From Cyathus striatus (lineage: Eukaryota > Basidiomycota > Agaricomycetes > Agaricales > Nidulariaceae), in contig JAOVFP010000017.1 in NCBI GenBank assembly GCA_025738555.1, positions 3,348,001-3,412,000 of the forward strand: a stretch of DNA of 64,000 nucleotides. Reading direction: 5' to 3'. Below, one piece after another: positions 55,380-64,000 of this stretch (position 1 is the stretch's first letter; each line of letters opens with the position of its first letter). Made by a program: the position numbers and the translations under genes. The notes below the pieces were generated by a model, which saw only the letters and a list, made by a program, of their open reading frames with translations, did no database searches and was not told the origin of the DNA.

Positions 55380-56964
55380 TCATATTTGCTTGAATGCAGA
55401 TCCACCGGCTTCCGCATCAAAGTTGACAACATCATTTAAGCCTAGGTTCGGTGTAAGCAATCTATTGGACAGGTAATCGAAATATTAACACACCCATAAC
55501 TTCGAAGAATTGCTTTGGATCCATTCCTCTTGCAGAGGAGAAATCAGTCCCTGTCTTCTTCAGCATGTGCATTGCAGAACGGCATGCATGTACCATCGAA
55601 ACACTTGAGACAAGAGAGAAGACTAAAAATATAACGAGTCCACTTAGCACACAATAAAAACAAGAATAGAAGAATAGAAGACTCACTGATAATTTTAGCA
55701 CCCAACTTCTCAGCTTCCGCGCTGGTGAAAGAGGGCGTCAATCCACCGGATATCACATTCACTAGAACCTTTAAAAACGTTAAAAATAGCCATGATATTA
55801 GGCCTTGAAAACATACTGGCTTGGGCGCAAGAGCGGCGACAGTAGATTCCAGAAGTTCTTTGCTTTTGACACCTTCAATGAAGCAAACGTCAGCGCCAGC
55901 TTCAGAAGCTAGTCGCAGACGGGTAATGGCTTCGCCAATTCCCAGCACTTGCGCCGAGTCCGTACGAGCAATGATAACCTAATGTTGTCAGAATAGATGA
56001 AGTATCAGAAAATGCGGTCCAACTCACGAAGTCAGAGCCACCAGGAATTGAGTCACGAGCAAGGACAGCTGCGCGAACGCGGGTGAGGAACTCTTCACGA
56101 GAGACCACCTGTTTTCCTAACAGATGGCCACAACGCTTGGTTTGAATTTGATCTTCGATGTGAAGTCCTGCAACGCCAGCTCTCGCGTACTGTGTCACAG
56201 TACGAGCAACCATAATAGGACCTCCAAATCCTGTATCTGCATCGGCAATTACAGGCATGGTGGGATCAAGGCTGCAAACCATCTGAGAAGCCTAAATGAA
56301 TGATGAATATTAGTTGGCAGCATACATGATGGGCCACTAAAAGCTTACTCGAACGAAGTCATTCAATGTAGCAAGAGCGACATCAGGCATACCCAATCTG
56401 GACGCAGTTGTGGCTGCACCACTGTACGTCGATGTTAGCCCCCATCATCGTTATGTTATATAGTACTAACCTTTGATAAAGACAGCTGAAACCTTCTTCA
56501 ATTGCGACTCGAGCGCTGATACCGTCACAAATACCGGGTGCAACCTTAAAATATTTTGAGAAACTAAAAAATTCTTCATAGAGGATAAAGCTTACAATAA
56601 TACCAGGCCTGGCGAGCATCTGACGAAGACGAGTAGCAGGATTGGAGGACAAAGGTCCTTCCAGGTAATTTTTGGGGTCTAAACGAGCATTGTAGTATCC
56701 CGGAGTTCTGGGGCTTGTGGGACTCGTAGGCGATTCTAATGATTCTAACGAAGAAGTAGAAGACGAGGCGGATTCTGTAGAACGGGTTGGAGAGAGGGGG
56801 CTCGGTTGTGACTTGCGGTGTGATAGATAGTCAATAGAAATAGAGTGACGCATGCGAGAGAGAGATTTCATCAATTTAAGAGGCCCAAAGTTCGAGTACA
56901 TGGACTGCGACGGCGACGCTGCGCTGGATTTAGGATGGGAAGAAGACTGAGTAGGGTTGACCAT
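55380..56964 (-). CDS. isocitrate lyase/PEP mutase-superfamily enzyme, copy b
   Basis: Start at 56964, stop at 55380. The catalytic part matches copy a block by block: YYNARLDPKNYLEGPLS, APGICDG, SGAATTASRLG, PVIADADTGFGGP, TKRCGHLLGK, RAAVLARDS, TDSAQVLG, GADVCFIEGV, VLVNVISGGLTP, GTDFSSARGMDPKQFFEVMG, ending SAFKQI. It differs by an N-terminal extension of about 85 residues rich in S and P (SSSHPKSSAASPSQS, SSSTSSLESLESPTSPTSP) that also contains SLSRMRHSISIDYLSHR. The extension has basic and phosphorylatable residues and may be regulatory or target the protein. Catalytic aspartates and cysteine are present, so it should be active. Substrate as uncertain as for copy a. Confidence 0.88.
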
Positions 56965-58682
56965 TGTGAAGGAGTGTCAGGATAAGCAACGTTTCAAGAA
57001 GACTAGATAACCGTCCAAGGTGGGTACTGGCGTGTAGTATCATGGTGAACGGTCCTTGTCTTTTAAATGTTGTGGTAGAGTGCCGAAATCCGGCCAAGCG
57101 TACTTTCGTAACACAAAAAATAGAAGGCCGTTTTTCGGATTGAGCGATTAAGATCTTATCCGGAGATACATAATTCAGTCGAAACACACGCAGGATCTAC
57201 GAAGTACCAAGAAGTAGCCACATCCAGTTAGCCCGCCTCCACTAGCCAGGGACGCCATAAATAGAATTACTTGGCGTGACAGTCAAGTACCCAAACCGTA
57301 AACGTCGTTTCGAAGGGAAGGGAAGGCGCCCGTCAAGTCGGTCAAGAAAGGCCTGAATCAGACAGCAAACGGGAATAGCATACCAGTGATAAAAGAGGTT
57401 CTTCTTTACTATAAAAAAATACTTCGAATACAGCTAGCAATAGAGCATCGAATAATTCTTCAGTTTATCCAGTGAATCCCATAATAGCTTGGAAAATCTC
57501 GTTCAATAATAGAGATGTTGATGACAGAAAAGAGTGGTAAGCGGACACATAGGATGGAAACTGTCATGGAGATGCAGGTTTGCGCTGATTTCGACAGCAT
57601 CGTGGCGTCACCGCTGGCGCTTGGAGGGTTTGAAATGAAAGCATGACCGGCCTCGAGACAAATTGTATATGCATTTCCTGAATAAATGGAAGGGAGCTGG
57701 GTCATAGGTGGGAGTGTAAGTAAATGAGATGAAGAAAGAGTGTGCCAAGCGGTCTTGTGATGAAAACTAATCGGAACGGATTGAACGGAGCTGAAAGCTG
57801 TGCAGCTATTCGGATCACTTGAGCCTTGGCTCAGCGCTCAGCCTATGTACACGCAATCTTGAACACCGACCTTATACAGACCGCCGTCGACCACCCGGAG
57901 CTCCAGCACCAATGTTTCAAATTTTCAACCTTAGTTCTCGAGAGGACGTCTCCGCCTCATGGTGTTGTCCATATAACGATATACCTCCTCAGGGGAAACG
58001 TCCGGACTCCGGAGTCGATAAATGGGTAATAGAGTGTTCCTGACGCCAAATGTAGCTTCTTGTTCTTCAAGAACATCTACTTATTCTAATGCCTTCTCAA
58101 TACCACGCATCCTTCACGCGTCGCGGATGTCTAAGGATGTCCACCGTTCTTGATACATCGGCGTTAGAGCGGTGACCACGGCAATCGGGATTCTTTCGAT
58201 GCCAAAATGTTCTATCCTATTTTTATCTAGACAGCGCTCTGAGTCGCGTCGGCCGTGTCGATGGCATGTCACAGTAAGCTTAGGATATTAGAGGTCTTTG
58301 TAGACCACTCCAACTCTTGCACTATGCCTTATTGTGATACTTCTGGAAGAGCTACGTGGTCTCGCAGACGGGTCGCCGAAGTAAGTCCATAAACTACGCG
58401 CCCGTTCCGCTCTTTAAATCCATGGACCCGCCGTGGCAGTTGCCTCTCTAACACCGAGCAGTGGAGAAAACGGTGCCAAGAATGCTCCATAGCTATTGAG
58501 TGCGGGGCTACGGAGGGAGACAACTACATTAGTGACTGGTCCGTCGCGAAAGCATCTCCACGGTTGTAAGAATCGGGCTCCCTGTATTCCGCAGAGGTAT
58601 ATCAAACGAAGGTGAATGGAACTTACAGGTCGAAAACCCTCCTCAGGTCCCGCAAAAACTCTCCCAGAACTTATCTGACGCC
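56965..58682. promoter_or_regulatory. 1.7-kb divergent intergenic region, lyase b / dehydrogenase b
   Basis: The starts of lyase copy b (minus) and dehydrogenase copy b (plus) face away from each other across 1.7 kb, the longest promoter-like gap in the right half of the window. No gene recognised; some short frames overlap. The length would suit complex regulation of metabolic genes. I found no repeat or named binding site that I would defend. Confidence 0.4.
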
Positions 58683-60761
58683 ATGACTACTCTCGTCTCA
58701 GGGGAAACCGTTGCCCAACACGCCAGCAGAAATAGCTGCTGGATTATTGTCCACAGTCAGTCTTTCATACTATGCCCTTTAATTATCTCAATCTAATGGT
58801 AAAATAGGCAAAGTTTACGATGTCACTGAGTTCTTAGATGGTATGCCCCATAATAGCGACCTCGATGAAGCTATCTAATAAGCAATAGAGCACCCCGGTG
58901 GAAGCAAAATTATCCTCAAATATGCTGGAAAGGATGCCACGTGAGTCAATGTTTCAACGTGATAGCACGTTAGTGTTTACGCTCACTTTAGTGAAGCATA
59001 CGAGCCAATCCATCCACCCGATGCCATTACTACAAATCTTCCAATTGAGAAGCAGTAAGTCGTCTCAACTCTCGCGCATCGCAGAATAAATAGATCATTG
59101 ATCCTTATTGATAGCATTGGCGCTGTTGATCCCAACACAGTGGCCAAGGTCGTGAAAGAGGTCACGGAAGAGGACAAGAGGCGTCAAGCATTGATGGCCG
59201 CCCGTCCATCCTTAGATGAGATCTTCAACCTTCACGACTTCGAGGTAAAATATTTAAAACCGTTCATGGTGTAACTTTCTCATATGTTTCATAGGCTGTC
59301 GCGAAAACCGTTCTTCCTGACAAAGCATGGGCTTACTACTCTTCCGCTTCGGACGACGAAATCACCATTCGCGAGAACCGCGCCGCGTTCCAGAGGTGAC
59401 ATTAGTTGGAAGTCCATCATATTTCTCTTTCTGATGTCTTGTCTTTAGAATCTGGTTCCGTCCCCGTGTCCTTCGAGATGTTACTCAAGTTGACTGGTCG
59501 ACCACAATCCTTGGACAGAAGTCTTCTCTCCCGGTCTACATTGTAAATAATTTACTCTTTCCATTCTAGTCTGTTCCATCTCATGAAATGACTCTAGTCT
59601 GCTACTGCACTCGGGAAACTTGGACACCCCGATGGTGAATTGAACTTGACGAGAGCAGCTGGCAAGCATGGTGTCATCCAGATGGTTTGTAATTCCACAT
59701 TTTTTGCGCACTCATTACTAAATAATGGATATAGATCCCCACCCTCGCTTCATGTTCTTTTGATGAAATTGTCGACGCTGCGCAACCTGGGCAGCCAATG
59801 TTCCTTCAACTCTATGTTAACCGTGACAGGGAAATTACCAAGCGTTATGTCCAACATGCAGAGAAGCGAGGCGTTAAAGGGTTGTTCATTACTGTCGACG
59901 CTCCCCAGCTCGGCCGTCGCGAGAAAGATATGCGCATGAAGTTTGTCGACGACGGTGCTGGTGCGAAGGTACAAGAAGGCCAGTCAGATGTGAAAAAGGA
60001 CCAAGGTGTGGCAAGGGCTATCAGCGTCAGTATACGAATTTCCCTGGCGTATGGCGACAGCTAATATGAGTTTCTAGTCCTTCATTGATCCCAGTCTTTC
60101 GTGGAAGGACATCCCGTGGTTTAGGAGCATCACTAAGATGCCTATTATTCTTAAAGGTGTCGCAACGCCCGAAGATGCCATACTTGCGTATGAAGCTGGC
60201 GTTCAAGGCATCGTTCTAAGCAACCACGGTGGTAGGCAGCTCGATACCAGTCGCTCTGGTGTTGAGAACTTGATTGATATTGTTGCTGCCCTTAAACAAC
60301 GCGGACCCTGGCCGAATCCCAATTTCTCCATATTTGTTGATGGTGGTGTCCGCCGTGCAAGTGACGTGCTTAAAGCTCTTGCCCTCGGTGCATCTGCTGT
60401 CGGTATAGGGCGTGGATTCTTGTACGCTTTCTCAAGTTATGGCCAGGAAGGTGTGGAGAAGGCCATTCAAATCCTACGAGTATGTTTTCATAACATTATA
60501 TCTTGAAGAGTGAAACTAACTTCATTATAGGATGAATTTGAGATGAACATGCGTCTGTTGGGTGCCCGTAACCTGGGCGAACTCGTTCCCGAGATGGTCG
60601 ACGCCAGCGCACTCCATTCTCATGCTGGCCTGACACCGACTGACAACCTTTATAATTCGACTTGTAAGTGAAAGCTTCAAGCCACATCTTATTCTACCAC
60701 TAACATTTTTAAACCAGACCAACCCTTGCGCCTCGCGGAGTTCAAGCCAGTCAAGCTTTAA
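58683..60761 (+). CDS. flavocytochrome b2-type alpha-hydroxyacid dehydrogenase, copy b
   Basis: Twelve exons (58683-58755, 58808-58840, 58889-58940, 58992-59054, 59115-59244, 59295-59395, 59449-59542, 59598-59684, 59735-60025, 60078-60479, 60531-60663, 60718-60761) sum to 500 residues. Heme domain: NSCWIIVH, KVYDVTEFLD, EHPGGSKIILKYAGKDAT. FMN domain: WAYYSSASDDE, FRPRVLRDVTQVDW, QMIPTLASCSFDEI, FLQLYVNRDREIT, TVDAPQLGRREKD, GIVLSNHGGRQLDTSRSG and FVDGGVRRASDVLKALALGASAVGIGR. The residues that in yeast Cyb2 hold FMN and deprotonate the substrate are in place. The protein starts directly with the heme domain, so it is unlikely to enter the intermembrane space by the yeast route. It ends in VKL, close to but not a standard peroxisomal signal. 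Lactate, glycolate or glyoxylate are the likely substrates. Confidence 0.92.
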
Positions 60762-60992
60762 GTCTACCGCACACTCGTTATGTCCCATATACATTTTTCG
60801 TGGCTTTTTTTTTTTTGTAGAACTGGCACTCGCATGTATTTATGTAAAATCATAATTTGTCCATTGTTTACAGGATACATGACCAACCTTGAGGCTTGAC
60901 CTAATACTAAAACGTATTGGTCCATCGATATCTGAATTCATGGACCGTACACGGCACTACATGGCAGTGCGAATTCCCCACACCTAGTACGC

Positions 60993-62628
60993 TCAAGACG
61001 GTCGCCCCCTATGATATCGATATAGCCACGCGTCATCTTCATCGTCAAAATCTTCTTCGACGCAGAACCGGGTTTTCCACCTAGCCCACCGATGCAGGGT
61101 TACTTCCTCCGCAGACCTTTCTATATTCCATAAAGCATGGTTTAAACCGAGTAAATCAAGTTGCTTCATATCAGAAGCCAATGATTCTACCATTAAAGGC
61201 ATCACAAGATCCTCCACGCTGGAGAGATGAAGAAAGGACAGTCGGGGAAATACCTCTAGTGCACTTACCTGTAACCGAAATCATTCACATGTACAATGGG
61301 AATAAATAAAATTAGTTTTAACTTACCAATGAAGATATGCTAGTTGGAGTAACGTCCCATATGAGGAGCAGTTGCAATGCTTTTAGATTCATGGGTAAGT
61401 TCTCTGCAAGTACCGATATTTCAGTGTCGCCAAATGGACTAAACCCAGTGTGGAGACCAAAAACTTCCAATTGACGCAGTCCACAGACAGCGCGTAGAAG
61501 AGTGGATAAGTCGTCGGAGGTGGCGCTCTCAATACGAATGTACAGCCTCCTTAACTGCTGTCTGCCTTGGAGAAAGGCGCAAAGCGGTAGCGAATAAAGC
61601 TCTCCGAAAGTTGCCGGCTCACATTCTCGTGTTAGCCTGAAAGAATGCAGATGCGGAAGGTGGAGAGGATTTTTCGGTAAAAAGGAGAGGTCCGGCATTC
61701 CGACACCAGAGATCGTCAACGATTGCAACGATCCTGCATGACGGAATACTAACTCGAGGCCAGATAATTCTGGTCCGTCGAGAGTGGAGTACACTTCCAA
61801 GCTGGTTAACGACTCGTAAAGCCAGATGGGGGTTTGGTTAATGTGGCAAGCTAGTATGTTTACCTCTTTCAATGGAGTCGACAATTGCTCGAATATTTCC
61901 CTTACATCCATTTGCTCAGAATATTCCAATAGTTCTTTATCCATGCCTCTGAGATATGATTCTTCGTTCACTGGAAATGAATCCAAAGGAAGGGCTAGAT
62001 GAGATAACTGGTCTAGATGCGTGAACGTCGCGCAAGGTGGAAGTGTCCTGAAATGATGAATGTGGGTAATTAGTCGGTATTTAGCTGACGGGAGAACAGT
62101 CTGACGAATTCAAAACGAGGCTCTTCACACTCTTGGGTATACAATTCATGATGTCTTCTGTGATGGCAGGAAGAACGCCAAACCATCGAAATGTCTGCAA
62201 ATTGGACAAAGACAATAGGGCCTCGGCAAGCGTTACTGCATGATAGGTTTCGTTGGTGAAGTAGAGAACAAGAAATAAAGAAAAGCTCACGTACACTGCT
62301 CAAATATCGCCCCACCGTCCATAGTTGCGATTACGGTCAGACATTTGACCCGCTTTGCAAAAGACTGGTGTCGAGTAATGTGATACAACAACTCCCAAGA
62401 CCTGCGCATTAATTTATTGATATTTTCTTGATCATACGAGCCGCATACTGCGTATGCTGAGTTGCTGTCAACCAAATATATTTTCAGGGATGAGAACACA
62501 AAGACTATAGCGATGTCATGAAGGGTGCGAGAGACTTGAAGCAACGTCTTCTGTTCGAATATGGGTAGATGATAGACAACGCGGTGCCATAATTCTGGAG
62601 GAAAGATAGACGCGGCCTGACTCGCCAT
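60993..62628 (-). CDS. F-box / leucine-rich-repeat-like protein
   Basis: Start at 62628 (MASQAASIFPPELWHRVVYHLP), which opens with an F-box-like helix set: LWHRVVYHLPIFEQKTLLQVSRTLHDIA. After the F-box come irregular leucine-rich stretches: LLSLSNLQTFRWFG, PKSVKSLVLNSSD, HLDQLSHLALPLDSF, LYESLTSLEVYSTL, SLQSLTISGVG, QQLRRLYIRIES, LRQLEVFGLHTG and NLKALQLLLIWDV. The C-terminus is WLYRYHRGRPS after an acidic EEDFDDEDDA. Agaricomycetes have hundreds of such genes; they are probably substrate adaptors of SCF ligases, with targets unknown. An ATG at 62682 in frame would add 18 residues. It is unrelated in its C-terminal part to the two F-box-type genes around CUL4. Confidence 0.8.
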
Positions 62629-62843
62629 GGGATTGAACTTGAAGGTCGTTGGTTGATGTGGACCGCGTGAGGACTGCATCATTTCGAGTCAGCCAGCGCT
62701 CCTTTCGGTGTTCACACATCCTGCACGGTGCACCACTGTTGACGACGCTCGAGTCATCGATGCACTTGCAACAGGCCTTTATGGGACAACCCGGATGATC
62801 GTGCTTTTGTATAAGTACTCCATGGCTGCTGCACCCACCACTC

Positions 62844-64000
62844 ATGCGACGTATGACTCCCAAGTCTTCTCTCTCTGCTACTGCCCTCGCAACTTATCAC
62901 CACCTCAACTGTGATCTGTATATATATAATGTCTATCACGGCTCTACCTCTCCCAGTCATGAAAAGAGTGATACAGATCCGGAGTCCGAGCTCTCAAAGG
63001 CCCAATTTCAACGTGGAATAGAGTGGGAGGAAACACTGTTCGCCTGGCTCGACCGCTCCAATCTTCTGCTCAAGGTCCCCTCCGTCCCAATCGAAGCTGA
63101 GGTGCTGCTAGAGAACATACAACTGGATGAGCGAGATCACTTCTTTATAGCTGGTTTGAACTTGTGGCCTCCAATGGATGAACTACACACAATGTTCCTC
63201 GACGCAGGCTCAGAGCCCGTGAAGTTCGGTTTGGCAAAACCAGATTTAGTTGAGATTACACGTACTGAAGACTGCATTACATGGAAAGTAATCGATGCCA
63301 AAGCCTCGAAGAGGGTGAAGGTGCGAATCTCTAATATAAGTGTGCGTCATTAACGCGATGTTGACGGTGTTGATTTAATTTAGACATCCCACCACATTCA
63401 AATTTACTTTTACACCATGTGCTTAAGCTATATTCTTCCTCGTCCACTTTTCCAGAACGCAGGGGACGCTGGTATATGGCTTCCTCCCGATGAAGGATAT
63501 CATAAAGCCATACCCAACACTGAGGACATCAGGAGCATCGATATTTCGTTGCTTGCGCCCGCTATCGACCAGTTTATCTTTTATCGGCTGCCTAGAATCC
63601 TATATGCGCCTCGTCAAAACGTCAGTTGGCACTACAATACTCTTTGTCGTGGTTGCGACTATGAAGCTGAGTGTCGCGTTAATGCGGAACATGAACGTAC
63701 ATTTGGGAGTATGCCGAACATCTCTATCGGAGACGCGCAAACACTTAATGAACTTCTTCGTCATTCGCGACACCAGCGTCTCCTGTCAGAGGCCGCTGAA
63801 GAGCCCTTGAGTGACATCGAAGACCTTCACCTGTTCCTGTCTAATCCGACCAATATTCATCAGCTGGATATCTCTCTTCCTAGTGTTGCAAGGAATGCTC
63901 GCCGAATTCTTTACCTTCCTCCAAAGAGGGGGCAAGAAGACACCATAGCAAGTCCGGTTGTTGACTCCGTAAGAACCAACACTGTCCAGGTAATCAAGAC
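62844..64000 (+). CDS. RecB/Cas4-like PD-(D/E)XK nuclease protein (5' part)
   Basis: Runs off the right edge. From the ATG at 62844 the first exon reads ATYHHLNCDLYIYNVYHGS, like the N-terminal cysteine block of RecB/Cas4-type nucleases. It continues with GIEWEETLFAWLDR, then FGLAKPDLVEI followed by WKVIDAKASKRVKT and IQIYFYTMCL, the D..DAK core of a PD-(D/E)XK nuclease. Later CRGCDYEAECR gives three cysteines of the kind that bind an iron-sulfur cluster in Cas4, AddB and Dna2. GSMPNISIGDAQTLNELL follows. Introns lie near 63322-63380 and possibly further on. In relatives this domain is fused to a superfamily 1 helicase; whether that is so here lies outside the window. A role in DNA or RNA processing is likely. 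It is divergent from the F-box gene with 215 bp between starts. Confidence 0.72.

Noticed and set aside
1..64000. CRISPR arrays, prophage, insertion sequences, bacterial operons
   Set aside because: The genome is fungal and no regularly spaced repeat or transposase was seen. The only sizeable repeat found is the inverted pair at 2.8-4.2 kb.

Overview
The window is nuclear DNA of a filamentous basidiomycete, most likely an agaricomycete mushroom. Genes lie close together on both strands. Nearly all are cut by many short introns of about 45-65 nt with GT..AG ends. The protein set (VPS11, TRAPPC11, RIT1, mitochondrial Hsp70, CUL4, dynactin p25, ERV2-like oxidase, TKL-type kinase, F-box families) is fungal. 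Nothing is prokaryotic or organellar. The species cannot be fixed from the sequence alone.

Layout. 0.9-4.2 kb: a damaged berberine-bridge-type FAD oxidase, then a ~268-bp inverted repeat whose spacer holds a decayed fragment of an ERV41-type ER-vesicle gene. 5.0-7.1 kb: a small membrane protein and a mitochondrial-type J-protein. 7.3-11.8 kb: VPS11 (minus) divergent from ATP synthase subunit j. 13.6-18.2 kb: TRAPPC11 (minus). 18.6-20.7 kb: two tandem omega-type glutathione transferases, the second with an in-frame stop. 21.0-27.7 kb: a TKL-type kinase, a hormone-sensitive-lipase-type hydrolase with a long extension, and an ACAD10/11-type phosphotransferase-like protein with a 9-nt microexon. 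28.2-32.7 kb: mitochondrial Hsp70 and RIT1. 33.0-38.1 kb: prolyl iminopeptidase, ERV2-type sulfhydryl oxidase and a SET-domain protein. 38.1-41.2 kb: no firm gene. 41.2-49.9 kb: dynactin p25, then cullin-4 between two related F-box-type genes, then a TMEM70-like protein. 49.9-60.8 kb: two flavocytochrome-b2-type alpha-hydroxyacid dehydrogenases enclosing two isocitrate lyase/PEP-mutase-superfamily genes. 61-64 kb: an F-box/LRR protein and the 5' part of a RecB/Cas4-like nuclease gene that runs off the right edge.

Most genes are housekeeping and show no shared pathway. The exception is 49.9-60.8 kb. Its four genes come from two families that both act on C2-C4 organic acids, each family is present twice, and the order is oxidase, lyase, lyase, oxidase. 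I read this as a candidate glyoxylate/oxaloacetate/oxalate metabolic cluster built by duplication. That is inference from family membership and arrangement. The second notable region is the inverted repeat at 2.8-4.2 kb with its captured gene fragment beside a dying oxidase gene.

Exon boundaries were worked out by hand from splice signals, reading frame and recalled family conservation. Where all exon lengths summed to a clean frame I give the exons. Elsewhere I give only the gene span.
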